Assembly (NCBI GenBank): GCA_036499395.1
Contig: DASYDW010000019.1
Location: forward strand, 124,001 to 188,000
From: Pirellulales bacterium
GTDB taxonomy: Bacteria; Planctomycetota; Planctomycetia; Pirellulales; JACPPG01
Direction: 5' to 3'
Length of the DNA stretch: 64,000 nucleotides
Both the position numbers and the translations under genes were made by a program. Shown here in pieces: positions 53,288 to 62,656 of this stretch. Under the pieces are notes generated by a model that was given only the letters and a program-made list of their open reading frames with translations, was not told the DNA's origin and ran no database searches. The first letter of the stretch is position 1, and every line of letters starts with the position of its first letter.

Positions 53288-55789
53288 CTAGTACTCTTTG
53301 TCCGCGCCCCCCTTTTTCCATTTGCGCTTGGGATTTTCCGACTCGTTTTCGGACGGGGCAGGACGGTATTCGGGAATCTCGACGACCAGGATTTCGACCG
53401 TCAGTGGCTCGGTCTTTTCCATCGCCCGTCGCGTGGCCGATTTTGTTTCTTCGGTGTCTTCCTCCATGTCCTCGGCGCCTTCCTGACGCGTGAAGATCAC
53501 GTCGACGGTACGATCCTGCCCGTGCTCGACGCCCTGGCCCATCCAGTCGATCCACCGTCCGTCAGGGCGTGCGCGACTGGTGGCACCTTTCAGTTGTGCG
53601 TGATAGTGCGTATTCAGCTTGAACAGGCTGGCCGTTTCCTCGATGCGTACGTAATGCACCGCTAGCGGCGTGATGTTCAGTGACTGCAGCCGCTTCGGCA
53701 AATCGTCGGGCCAGCACATGTGATACTCGGCCACCACGTGGGCGTCGTCGTGCAGTTGCAGCGGGAAACGGCCGGCGCGCGTGGCCACGCTGTCGCCGCC
53801 GGGTTTCTGTTCCGTGGGGGCGGTCGAGATTGTTGTTCCGCCGACCGTCGATTTTGCCGAACGATTGATCATGTGCTCGTGCCCCGCGCCGGACTGCGCC
53901 GCGGTATAGAAACGAGCATTGAGCGAGCGGACGAACTCCTCGGTCGATTTCATCCAGGCGTAGCGCGACTTTTCTTCCTTCTCAACGCGTTTTTCCTTCC
54001 CCCCGCGCTGCGCCGTGCGTTGTGCGTTGGCCTCGCCGCGCCTGGTGCGTGGTTTCTGCTTGAGGGGCTCCTCTTTGCGCGGGATGTGTTTGACCACGAC
54101 TAGCATGCCGGGATCGTGAACCAAGTCGCCGAAGTTCGCCCCCAGCTTGATCTCGTCGGGGCCTTCATCCCAATGTGCCTGATTTAATTCCCCCAGCGCC
54201 ATGCGCATGGCCTTGGTCGGCACGGATACGCCCAGTTGCAGCCCATCATTGAAATCGGCGAAAGTCTTAGCGTCTTCGGCACTTTTTGCCAGACTCGAGA
54301 CGACGTCGTCACTCCAAATGCCCTTGATCACTCCGCGCAGCGCCGCGATGTCCCCGTGCGACTCCTCGTCGGTGGCGGCGTCCGGCGAACTGGCAACCGG
54401 CAGGCTGCCCGAGTTCATGCCCAGCAATCGATCGACCGCGGCAGCGCTGTAACTGGTGAAGCGGCGTTCCAACTCGCGCCGTGACGTGTCGTCGATCTTT
54501 GTGCTGTTGAACAGGTGGGCTTGCGCCATCAGGTTCTTGGGATCAGGCTTCATCAAGATCGCCATGACGGCGCTACGTTGATCGGCCGAGGCGCTCTTGT
54601 GCAAGGCGGCATCGGCCAGGGCCGAGCGCACCTCGGGCGAGGCTCGATCGTCGAGCGCCGCCAGTAATTGCACCTGCAGCGCCGGATCGGCCGTTCCGCC
54701 GGGGCGCAGCAGTACCGCATTCACGGCTGCCGCCAGCAGCATGTCTTTCTCTTCTTTGGCGGGCTTGATGAGAATCGCCCGCGCGGCCATGCCCGTGACG
54801 ATCGGGTCGGCGACCGCGGTCCTCAATTCACCGAGCAATAGCCTCTTCAGCGCGTTCCGCGCGGTTGGCGTTTGATTGGCGCCGAGCGCGCCGATGATCG
54901 CCCCCACGGTGACATCTTCACTATTCACCACTTCGGGCGCAGTAGGCGCGGCCGCCGGAGTTGCGGCCGGCGCCGCAGCGTCCGTAGGCGGAGCGCCAGC
55001 GGCCGGTGCAGCCGCGGCCGGCGCCGACTGATTACGCTTATCCAAAAATGCACGGACGCGCGGGTCAGTGGCGTCGACAGTCGTACCATCGGGCAACGTG
55101 ATCTTGCCGTCGGCAGAGATCTTAATGTCGGGCATCCCGGCCGGGGCAGCCGCCGGGGCCGCGGGCGTGCCTACTGGATTGGCCGGCGCGCCTGCCGCCG
55201 AAGCGACTTCCGTACCAGCTGGCGGGCGGAGCAAGTCGACCAGCAGCTTCGCGGCATTCTCGCTGCTCGATTTCGTCGCTCCCAGATTGGTGACCGCGGC
55301 GATCAAGCGCGGATCGCGCTCGGCCCGCGCCTTGCGATAATCCTCCGGTTTCCAAGAGGCCAGGTTGTCACCGCGCGGCGCGGCAATGGCCAGGCTGGCA
55401 ACTCCAGGAATTGCTTGTAGGGCTTGTTGCGGTGAAAGCGGAGGAGTGGCCGCGGTTGGAGTCGCGCCAGCGGCAGGTGCCGCTTCGCCCGCCGGCGCTA
55501 CAGCGCCGTCTGCCGGAGGAGCGGCAGCTGAGGGCGTGGCCGGGGTGCCGGGTGCAGGACTTGTCGCTGTCGGAGCAGGGGCGGCGGCCGCTGGCGCTGC
55601 AGCCGGAGCTGCCGCGGTTTGCGGAGGTTGTGGCGTAGCGGCCGGCGCCGCGGCTTGCGGGGCCGGGCTCGAACTGCCGCCACAGCCTGCCAATGTCAGC
55701 AGCAACGCAAACGGCGTGGCCGCGACGACGGGCCGCAAGCGCTGCAAGCAGCTCAGTGTCCTACAGGGCGCATGAACCCACCCGGCCAT
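53288..55789 (-). CDS. Ala/Pro-rich lipoprotein of unknown function
   Basis: 833 aa from ATG 55789, which has aagga 5 bp upstream after allowing for gctcc. A lipobox 'LLLTLAGC' predicts lipid attachment at Cys about residue 35. Residues 36-125 are almost only Ala, Pro, Thr and Gly; another such stretch lies at about 190-215 and 255-290. Between and after are HEAT-like helical parts ('ARNALKRLLLGELRTAVADP', 'LQVQLLAALDDRASPEVRS'). The last 250 residues include a basic 'RGEANAQRTAQRGGKEKR' segment and a globular end. Long disordered tether plus helical body suggests a scaffold at the outer membrane or periplasm. No family recognised. Confidence 0.72.
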   Translation of the reverse strand: MAGWVHAPCRTLSCLQRLRPVVAATPFALLLTLAGCGGSSSPAPQAAAPAATPQPPQTAAAPAAAPAAAAPAPTATSPAPGTPATPSAAAPPADGAVAPAGEAAPAAGATPTAATPPLSPQQALQAIPGVASLAIAAPRGDNLASWKPEDYRKARAERDPRLIAAVTNLGATKSSSENAAKLLVDLLRPPAGTEVASAAGAPANPVGTPAAPAAAPAGMPDIKISADGKITLPDGTTVDATDPRVRAFLDKRNQSAPAAAAPAAGAPPTDAAAPAATPAAAPTAPEVVNSEDVTVGAIIGALGANQTPTARNALKRLLLGELRTAVADPIVTGMAARAILIKPAKEEKDMLLAAAVNAVLLRPGGTADPALQVQLLAALDDRASPEVRSALADAALHKSASADQRSAVMAILMKPDPKNLMAQAHLFNSTKIDDTSRRELERRFTSYSAAAVDRLLGMNSGSLPVASSPDAATDEESHGDIAALRGVIKGIWSDDVVSSLAKSAEDAKTFADFNDGLQLGVSVPTKAMRMALGELNQAHWDEGPDEIKLGANFGDLVHDPGMLVVVKHIPRKEEPLKQKPRTRRGEANAQRTAQRGGKEKRVEKEEKSRYAWMKSTEEFVRSLNARFYTAAQSGAGHEHMINRSAKSTVGGTTISTAPTEQKPGGDSVATRAGRFPLQLHDDAHVVAEYHMCWPDDLPKRLQSLNITPLAVHYVRIEETASLFKLNTHYHAQLKGATSRARPDGRWIDWMGQGVEHGQDRTVDVIFTRQEGAEDMEEDTEETKSATRRAMEKTEPLTVEILVVEIPEYRPAPSENESENPKRKWKKGGADKEY

Positions 55790-56258
55790 GGGAGCATCCT
55801 TTTGACAAGATCGAGAAATCTGTTCCGTCGCGTGCCCCGCGAATAGCCGCGCTGCCGCTAGGCTAAGAAATTCAGTATGCCAGAAGCCGATGCGAAAGGC
55901 CATGAATACCGAGGCGAAATAGGTGCTTGTCGGCCGCCCGCAAGCGCAGGGCTCCGCGCGTTGAGACCGGCGCCCTGCGCGCCTCGACTTGCCCGCTCGA
56001 CGAGGGCAATCGCGGCGGCAAAGGCCATCGACAGCGTGGTTTTCGCCCTGAATCGCACCGGCCGAGCACTGACATTGACCGATGCCGCAGGTTCACTAAA
56101 ATGTTGCGCTCTTTGAAGTTATTGTCGATCCGCGGCGTGAGGGGCGGGCTTCCTTGATGCGGATTGATGGGCCGCCGTACGGTAAGTGCCGCCGGCAGCC
56201 TGAGAGTTTTCCCACTTCGGACCCCGGCGTTCGTGCCCCAGGCCCCAGTAATCGAGCG
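55790..56258. other. Divergent intergenic region (lipoprotein / lysS)
   Basis: About 470 bp. The open frame of lysS extends to 56154 but gains no family likeness there. A minus-strand frame through lysS and this region is a shadow. No RNA structure recognised; no T-box is expected or seen. Confidence 0.4.
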
Positions 56259-57794
56259 ATGACCCAGTCGGCGATGAGCGATCCAGCGCAAGGCGACAAC
56301 GCGGAATCCGACCTGACCATGCATCAGGCGGCGCGGCGGGAGAAGCTGCGCAAACTGATCGAGCTTGGCGTCGATCCCTGGGGGCAGCGCTTCGACGACC
56401 ACCAGAAAATCGGCGACATCCGCCAGCGCGAAGGAGAGATTACTTCGACGCCGGCCGCCGAAGGCGAGCGCGGGCCCGAACAGCACGGCCCGCAGGTGCG
56501 CGCGGCGGGGCGAATCATGCTGCTCCGTCGCAAAGGGGGATCGATCTTTGCGAATATCGCGGACTGGTCGGGGCAAATTCAATTGCTCGTCGGCAAGTCG
56601 CAGGTGGGGGAGCAGAATTGGGCCCTCACCGATTGCTTCGACCTGGGGGACATCATCGGGGTCGAAGGTGAGCTGAAGCACACGCGCACCGGCGAGCTGA
56701 CGATTTTCGTCGCCAAGCTGTACTTCCTCACTAAGTCGCTCGAACCGCACCCGGACAAGCATCATGGTCTGGCCGATCCCGAACAGCGGCAGCGCAAGCG
56801 CTATCTCGACCTGATTCATACCGAAGGTTCGCTCGACCGGTTTGTGAATCGCACGCGCGTTGTGCATTCGATTCGTCAAACGCTGGCCGGGCAGGGTTAC
56901 ATCGAGATCGAGGGGCCGACGCTCCACTCCATTGCCGGAGGCGCCGCGGCGCGGCCATTCAAGACACATCACAACGCGCTCGATATCCCGCTGTTTTTGC
57001 GGATCGCGCTGGAATTGCATCTGAAGCGGTTGCTGGTCGGCGGCGTCGAGCGCGTGTATGAGCTGGGGCGGGTCTATCGGAACGAGGGAATCAGCCAGCG
57101 GCACAATCCCGAGTTCACGATGCTCGAGGTCTATCAGGCCTACGGTGATTATCGCACGATGATGGACCTGGCCGAAAACCTGATCGTCGACGCGATCCGT
57201 GCCACGGGCCAATCGCTGCAATTGCCGTGGGGAGAAAAGACGGTCGACTTTACGCCTCCTTTCGCCCGCAAGACTTACGACGAGTTGTTCGCCGAGCACA
57301 CGGGCGTTTCGCCTACGGACGAAGCGGCGATGATCAAGCTCGCGCAATCGATCGGGCTCGAAACGGCCGGCAAGCACGCCGACGTGGTGAAAAGCGAGAT
57401 TTTCGAAGCCAAGGTTGAAGACGCGCTCGTCGGTCCGATCTTTGTGATCGATTACCCCGCCAGTATTTGTCCGTTGACGAAGCGCAAGGCTTCGAATCCC
57501 AACGTGGCCGAACGCTTCGAACTGGTCGTCCATGGGATGGAACTGGCCAACGCCTACACGGAGTTGAACGATCCGGACCTGCAAACCGAATTGTTCAGCA
57601 CGCAATTGGCCGGCCTGCCCGAGTACGAATCGATGGCCAAGATGGATCATGATTTCCTGCGTGCGATGCGGTACGGAATGCCGCCGGCAGGAGGAATGGG
57701 GATCGGCATTGATCGACTGGTAATGCTGTTGACCAATAGCGCTTCGATCCGTGACGTCATTCTATTTCCGCTGTTGAGGCCGGAAACCAACTGA
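56259..57794 (+). CDS. lysS: Lysyl-tRNA synthetase, class II
   Basis: Charges tRNA-Lys. 511 aa from ATG 56259 (ATG 56274 also possible). The anticodon OB-fold comes first ('AAGRIMLLRRKGGSIFANI', about 87-105). Class II motif 1 is around 'RTRVVHSIRQTLAGQGYIEI', then 'GGAAARPFKTHHNALDI'. Motif 2 is 'RVYRNEGISQRHNPEFTMLE' and motif 3 'GMGIGIDRLVMLLT'. Complete. A Lol-type permease gene starts 39 bp downstream. Confidence 0.97.
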   Translation: MTQSAMSDPAQGDNAESDLTMHQAARREKLRKLIELGVDPWGQRFDDHQKIGDIRQREGEITSTPAAEGERGPEQHGPQVRAAGRIMLLRRKGGSIFANIADWSGQIQLLVGKSQVGEQNWALTDCFDLGDIIGVEGELKHTRTGELTIFVAKLYFLTKSLEPHPDKHHGLADPEQRQRKRYLDLIHTEGSLDRFVNRTRVVHSIRQTLAGQGYIEIEGPTLHSIAGGAAARPFKTHHNALDIPLFLRIALELHLKRLLVGGVERVYELGRVYRNEGISQRHNPEFTMLEVYQAYGDYRTMMDLAENLIVDAIRATGQSLQLPWGEKTVDFTPPFARKTYDELFAEHTGVSPTDEAAMIKLAQSIGLETAGKHADVVKSEIFEAKVEDALVGPIFVIDYPASICPLTKRKASNPNVAERFELVVHGMELANAYTELNDPDLQTELFSTQLAGLPEYESMAKMDHDFLRAMRYGMPPAGGMGIGIDRLVMLLTNSASIRDVILFPLLRPETN

Positions 57795-57833
57795 CGCGTT
57801 AACACGTGTCGCGACTAGCTCAAAGGATTGAGC

Positions 57834-59699
57834 ATGTACAAATTGCTGCTTTGCTGGCGGTATCTTCGGACGCGCTGGATTGCGTTGGCCTCGATCATCA
57901 GCGTCACGCTGGGCGTGGCCACGATGATCGTCGTGAACAGCGTCATGGAAGGCTTTCGCAACGAGATGCAGCAGCGCATCCACGGCATCTTGTCCGACCT
58001 GGTGTTCGAATCGAACAGCCTAGCCGGCTTCTACGACGCCGATTGGCACATGGAACAAATTCGCCAGGTGGCAGGGGACGACATCGAGGGAATGACCCCC
58101 ACGGTCGTCGTTCCGGCCATGCTCAGCTACGAGTACAACGGCGGCTCGATCACGCGGGCCGTGCAGTTGATCGGCATTGACGAACGGACGCAAAGCCAGG
58201 TTGGCGATTTCTGCAGCTACCTGCAGCACCCAGAGAACCGCGAACACGTCAGTTTTCAATTGCGTGAAGGGGGCTACGACGTCAACGATCACCAGGCGGG
58301 CGCCGGTTCGCCGCCGCGCGACGATATGGCCGACGCCGGATGGAAGCATCGTCGGAAGTGGGTCGAGCGGCAACGGATGCTGGACTCGATGCAGCCCCGT
58401 GCCGATCGAGGCGCGCGGAACGATATAGATCCCTTTGCTGAGCCCGTGCAATTGACCTCGGCAGGCGTGCCGATCGCTGATTCATCATCGGCCGAATCGG
58501 CGAAGACCGAAGAAATGCTAACGGCGACCGAGCCACCGCTTCTGGACGAAACCGGCGAAGCGGCCAACCCTCTGCGTACCGCGGCCGCGACGGCTGTTGC
58601 TCCGGAAGTCGAAGTCGCGGTCGATAATTCGCCGGTCAGCGACGAGCCGGCCGATGCCTCGTCTCTCGCCGCGGCTGCCGAGCCCGAACCGACGCTCGCA
58701 CCTGCACTCGAATCAACGAACACGCCGGCTGCAGAAACCGGCAGCAGTGCCGACGAGATCGCGACCCAGGCGCCGGCCGCGGCCTCGGCAAATCCGTTCG
58801 CCAAGCACGAGCAGCCGGCCGAAACGTTCGACCCGATGAAGCAGCAGCATCCGGGCGCCGTGCTGGGTATCGCCACGGTGACGCACCCGATGCCGGGAGG
58901 AAAGACGCTTTTCCTGTCGGTGCCGGGTAACGACATCCAGTTGAGCTTTCCGACGGCTGGCACGCCGCCCGACGTGAGCCACGCTTCGTTCACTGTGGTC
59001 GATTTGTACGAAAGCAAAATGAGTGAGTACGACGCCAGCTTCGTCTTCGTGCCGATCGACATCCTGCAGCAATATCGCGGCATGTTTGATCCCGAAACCA
59101 AGATCGGCTATGCCACGAGCATCCAGATCAAGCTGAAGGCGGGAGCCGACGGCAACGTGGTTCGCGACAAGTTGCGGGCCGCCTTCGCGCCGCAGGTGTA
59201 CAACATCTCGACATGGCGTGACAAGCAAGGCCCGCTGCTGGCGGCCGTACAGATGGAAACAGCGATCCTGAACGTGTTGTTGTTCATGATCATCTTCGTG
59301 GCCGGCTTCGGCATTCTGGCGATCTTCTTCATGATCGTCGTCGAGAAGACGCGCGACATTGGCATTCTGAAAGCGCTCGGCGCCTCGCGACGCGGGATCA
59401 TGGGCATCTTCCTGGGATACGGGCTGTCGCTGGGATTCGTCGGCGCGGGCGCCGGCCTGGTCATTGGCCTGTTATTCGTCGCTTATATCAACGAAATCGC
59501 GGACACGCTGGGAATGATCACGGGGCAAGAGGTTTTCGATCCGTCGATCTATTACTTCCAGCAGATTCCGACAATTGTCCAAGCGGGAACCGTGACCTGG
59601 ATCGTGGCAGGAGCGCTGGCGATCGCGGTGCTGGCAAGCGTATTGCCGGCGCGTCGCGCGGCTCGTCTGCATCCTGTGGAGGCGCTACGCTATGAATAA
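57834..59699 (+). CDS. LolC/E-type ABC permease (FtsX fold) with long insert
   Basis: 621 aa from ATG 57834 (aaagg 7 bp upstream). First helix at about 15-40 ('ALASIISVTLGVATMIVVN'), then a periplasmic domain, then a FtsX-type C-terminal block with three helices from about 475 to 610 ('FGILAIFFMIVVEKTRDIGI', 'LPARRAARLHPVEALRYE'), typical of lipoprotein-releasing or MacB-like permeases. Residues about 165-340 are an Ala/Glu/Pro-rich insert not found in E. coli LolC/E. Followed by its ATPase with an 8-bp overlap. Probably extracts lipoproteins from the inner membrane. Confidence 0.88.
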   Translation: MYKLLLCWRYLRTRWIALASIISVTLGVATMIVVNSVMEGFRNEMQQRIHGILSDLVFESNSLAGFYDADWHMEQIRQVAGDDIEGMTPTVVVPAMLSYEYNGGSITRAVQLIGIDERTQSQVGDFCSYLQHPENREHVSFQLREGGYDVNDHQAGAGSPPRDDMADAGWKHRRKWVERQRMLDSMQPRADRGARNDIDPFAEPVQLTSAGVPIADSSSAESAKTEEMLTATEPPLLDETGEAANPLRTAAATAVAPEVEVAVDNSPVSDEPADASSLAAAAEPEPTLAPALESTNTPAAETGSSADEIATQAPAAASANPFAKHEQPAETFDPMKQQHPGAVLGIATVTHPMPGGKTLFLSVPGNDIQLSFPTAGTPPDVSHASFTVVDLYESKMSEYDASFVFVPIDILQQYRGMFDPETKIGYATSIQIKLKAGADGNVVRDKLRAAFAPQVYNISTWRDKQGPLLAAVQMETAILNVLLFMIIFVAGFGILAIFFMIVVEKTRDIGILKALGASRRGIMGIFLGYGLSLGFVGAGAGLVIGLLFVAYINEIADTLGMITGQEVFDPSIYYFQQIPTIVQAGTVTWIVAGALAIAVLASVLPARRAARLHPVEALRYE

Positions 59700-60504
59700 T
59701 CCCTTGGCGGCCAACACCATCTCCGACGTGACGGCGCGCGACCGCGTGCAGGTGCCGGGCACTCCCCACTATGCGGCCCAGGCCGGCTTGCTCGACAAGA
59801 CGCTGGCCGTCACGCCGCGGCTGCAAGCCGTGGCCCTGCGCAAGAGCTATCGCAAGGGGCAGGTCGAGATTCCGGTCCTCAAAGGGGTGAACTTCGACGT
59901 GCGGCCCGGCGAGTTCGTGTCGATCATCGGCGCCAGCGGCTCGGGCAAGAGCACCTTGTTGCACCTGCTGGGGCTACTTGATGGGCCGGACGCGGGCGAA
60001 GTGCGCTTCGACGGTACGAGAATCGATAATCTGCCCGCTCGGCGGCGCGATGCTTTGCGCAATCGGCAGTTCGGCATGATCTTCCAGTTCTATCACTTGC
60101 TCCCCGAGTTGAGCACGTTGGAGAACGTGTTGGCGCCGCAAATGATCGCCTCAGGGGCGTGGAGCTACATGCGCGCCCGCCGCCGGCTGACGCAAGAGGC
60201 CAAGGATTTGCTCTCCGTGGTGGGGCTGGCCCATCGCATCAAGCACCGCCCACGCGAGCTTTCCGGCGGCGAAATGCAGCGCACGGCGATCGCCCGGGCC
60301 CTGATCATGCGTCCGCAGGTTTTGCTGGCGGACGAGCCGACGGGGAACCTGGATCGGGCGACGGGGCGGGAAATCCTGCGCATTCTGCGAACCTTGAACA
60401 CCCAAGAGAACCTCACTATAGTCATGGTGACGCATGACTTGGCCATTGCCGAAGAGGCGGACCGCATCGTGCGGTTGGGCGAAGGTGGCGTCGAAGGAGC
60501 CTGA
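59692..60504 (+). CDS. LolD-type ABC transporter ATPase
   Basis: 270 aa, begins inside the stop region of the permease gene (8-bp overlap). Walker A 'IGASGSGKSTLLHLLG', Q-loop 'FGMIFQFYHLLPELS', signature 'LSGGEMQRTAIARAL', Walker B 'VLLADEPTGNLD', H-loop 'IVMVTHDLAIAEEAD'. About 45 extra residues lead the domain. The MacB/LolD/FtsE group is clear; LolD is the best guess from the partner permease. A third subunit is not present, so the exporter may be a homodimer of the permease. Confidence 0.93.
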   Translation: MNNPLAANTISDVTARDRVQVPGTPHYAAQAGLLDKTLAVTPRLQAVALRKSYRKGQVEIPVLKGVNFDVRPGEFVSIIGASGSGKSTLLHLLGLLDGPDAGEVRFDGTRIDNLPARRRDALRNRQFGMIFQFYHLLPELSTLENVLAPQMIASGAWSYMRARRRLTQEAKDLLSVVGLAHRIKHRPRELSGGEMQRTAIARALIMRPQVLLADEPTGNLDRATGREILRILRTLNTQENLTIVMVTHDLAIAEEADRIVRLGEGGVEGA

Positions 60505-60587
60505 TCCGAACGCGGGTCGGGCTTGTCTCTTTTTCGCGCCGGGCGTTTTGCTGCCGCGCCACATCCATCAAAGGCGATCTCGTTTTC

Positions 60588-61445
60588 ATGTCGCTCAAGA
60601 TTTACATCAACGGTCAGTTGCTCGACAAAGAAGACGCGAAAATCAGCGTCTACGACCACGGCCTGCTGTACGGCGATGGCGTTTTCGAGGGGCTACGCAG
60701 CTATAACGGTCGTGTCTTCCGGCTCGACGAGCATATCGACCGCCTGTACGACTCGGCCAAGGCGATCTGGCTGGAAATCCCGCTAACCAAGCGGGCTATG
60801 GCCGAGGCCGTGAACCAGACCTTGAAGACCAACGGCCTGACGGACGCCTATATCCGCCTGGTCGTCACGCGCGGAGCGGGCAGCCTGGGATTGGATCCCA
60901 ACCGGACCAGCGATCCGCAGGTGATTATTATCGCCGACAAGATTCAGCTCTATCCCCCCGAGCTTTACGAAAAAGGGCTCGAGATCATCACCGCCAGCAC
61001 GCAGCGAAACCATCCCGCGGCGCTGAACGCGCGGATCAAATCGCTGAACTACCTGAACAATATTCTGGCCAAGATCGAAGGGCTGCAAGCCGGCTGCATC
61101 GAAGCCCTGATGTTGAACCACAAGGGGGAAGTCGCCGAGTGTACGGGCGACAATATCTTCCTGGTGCATGACGGTGTGATTTCGACCCCGCCGACCGATG
61201 CCGGAATCCTGGCAGGCGTGACGCGCGCAGCCGTGATCGAGCTGGCCGAGAAGGCCGGGATTACTGTGCGCCAGGTCCCCATGACGCGTCACGACGTGTA
61301 TGTGGCCGACGAATGCTTTCTGACCGGAACCGCGGCCGAGGTAATTCCGGTCGTGAAGGTCGATCAGCGCGTGATCGGCAATGGCGAGCCCGGGCCGATT
61401 ACCCGCAAGTTGAAGGCCCAGTTTCATGAACTGGCGCGGGCGTAG
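60588..61445 (+). CDS. ilvE: Branched-chain amino acid aminotransferase
   Basis: 285 aa, fold-type IV PLP enzyme for the last step of Ile, Leu and Val synthesis. 'KIYINGQLLDKEDAKISV', 'YDHGLLYGDGVFEGLR', PLP lysine in 'NARIKSLNYLNNILAKIE', 'GEVAECTGDNIFLV' and 'DECFLTGTAAEVIPV' match the family. ATG at 60588. A related D-amino-acid aminotransferase is less likely given 'FLTGTAAEVIPV'. It follows the ABC genes by 83 bp and is followed by a terminator. Confidence 0.93.
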   Translation: MSLKIYINGQLLDKEDAKISVYDHGLLYGDGVFEGLRSYNGRVFRLDEHIDRLYDSAKAIWLEIPLTKRAMAEAVNQTLKTNGLTDAYIRLVVTRGAGSLGLDPNRTSDPQVIIIADKIQLYPPELYEKGLEIITASTQRNHPAALNARIKSLNYLNNILAKIEGLQAGCIEALMLNHKGEVAECTGDNIFLVHDGVISTPPTDAGILAGVTRAAVIELAEKAGITVRQVPMTRHDVYVADECFLTGTAAEVIPVVKVDQRVIGNGEPGPITRKLKAQFHELARA

Positions 61446-61660
61446 CCTAGTCCGAGGCCCGCGAAAGTGTCAGGGGCTCTCGCCTTCAGGCCTTCGCATG
61501 TCAGGCCCATGAAAGCGCGGCCGGCGATGATTGAACTGAACAGCAGTTCACCGGTTCGTTGAGTGCTCTCGTCAGCCTCGTTTCGCTCGTGCTTCCTCCA
61601 ACGCGGTTCAGCCTGCGCTTTTTAAGGCAACTCTCTTTCGTGAGTCGCATAACGCGCGCA

Positions 61661-61695
61661 AAAAAAGACAGCCGCGATCAGGCGACTGTCTTTTT
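61661..61695. terminator. Bidirectional intrinsic terminator
   Basis: Arms aaaaaagacag and ctgtcttttt around a GC-rich centre (ccgc/ggcg) form a hairpin with A and T tracts on the outside, suited to both strands. It lies between ilvE (plus) and the PEP-CTERM gene (minus), whose 3' ends converge here. Confidence 0.88.
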
Positions 61696-61717
61696 GGTGT
61701 TTCGGTCGGGATACCGC

Positions 61718-62389
61718 TTAGTTCTTCGAGCGACGGCGGATCAACGCCAATGCCGAACCGGCGATTGCCATCAGCACGAACGTCGAAGGCTCGGGGATCG
61801 GTGTCGGCACGTAGTTCGGCACCGTCGTCGTGGCTTGCAATCCACCGCCGACTACCGCGGCCGTACCACGTGTTGGCGGCTCGGGGCTGGTGAATAGAAC
61901 GATTTGCGATACACCACCCAGGCCGATGACGGGGGCACTGAAGGACCAGCGTGACGAACTGGGAGGAGAGTCGGCGAACGAGCTGCCGCTGGGCAGCGTG
62001 CCATAGTTACCGTTGGCCACGGGCAGATACCCGATGTTTTGCGCCAACGACGCGGGGAGCAAATCGACAGTGAGCAAATTCGCACTTCGCGAGACATTCG
62101 CGGTCGCGCCCGTATTCGTCAGTTCATACGCGTAAACGTATTGCGTGCCGTTGCTGGGGTCCGCTCCGGGCCCGAAATACGCATTGAACTGACCCGGTGC
62201 AAAGACTGCGTAGTCAATCGACGCGTTCAACGTCTTACCGGCGATCAAGCCCGATGCGACGGTGCTCGTGCCGCTGAAGCCGGGAATCGCGTCGGGATTG
62301 AGCGGCAGTGGCCCTGCGACTGCGATAGTCGCGAAGCATGCCAGCGATAACGCGGCGGCAATGCCGGTCATTCGAGAAATTGTGCGCAT
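61718..62389 (-). CDS. PEP-CTERM protein, tandem copy 1
   Basis: 223 aa from ATG 62389 (ggag about 9 bp upstream). Signal peptide 'MRTISRMTGIAAALSLACFATIAVAG'. The body is Ser/Gly/Asn-rich, likely beta-structured; the C-terminus has 'PIPEPSTFVLMAIAG', a hydrophobic helix and 'RRRSKN', the exosortase-dependent sorting signal. It is a paralogue of the gene just upstream at 62657. Function unknown; surface or exopolysaccharide-associated by analogy. Confidence 0.88.
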   Translation of the reverse strand: MRTISRMTGIAAALSLACFATIAVAGPLPLNPDAIPGFSGTSTVASGLIAGKTLNASIDYAVFAPGQFNAYFGPGADPSNGTQYVYAYELTNTGATANVSRSANLLTVDLLPASLAQNIGYLPVANGNYGTLPSGSSFADSPPSSSRWSFSAPVIGLGGVSQIVLFTSPEPPTRGTAAVVGGGLQATTTVPNYVPTPIPEPSTFVLMAIAGSALALIRRRSKN

Positions 62390-62656
62390 TAGCTGTGACT
62401 CCGTTTCCCTGCCGGAAATGTACTTCCCGACCTCGATGCTCACTCTGATTGTTGTAACGTCGTTTGATCGCTCCCGCACGACTAGCCAGCGAAAAAATCA
62501 AAAAACGATGACTGGCTACTTACCCCGCACAACAGTTTGTTACCGAACGCTCAACTCTATTTCTGCGAATCTCACGATGATGGCAGATCAACTCTGCCAA
62601 CGCCTTGCTGATTTACTGCTTGCTGATTCACGTAGACCTAATTGACGTTGTTTCGA

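Noticed and set aside
55872..57650. 592-aa minus-strand open frame
   Set aside because: Opposite lysS, whose motifs are complete.
57810..57845. tRNA D-arm-like sequence (tagctcaaaggattgagc)
   Set aside because: No acceptor stem, anticodon arm or T-loop around it; it is the leader and start of the permease gene.
62483..62519. Inverted repeat tagccag...ctggcta between the two PEP-CTERM genes
   Set aside because: Short stem, 23-base loop with A tracts; not convincing as terminator or element.
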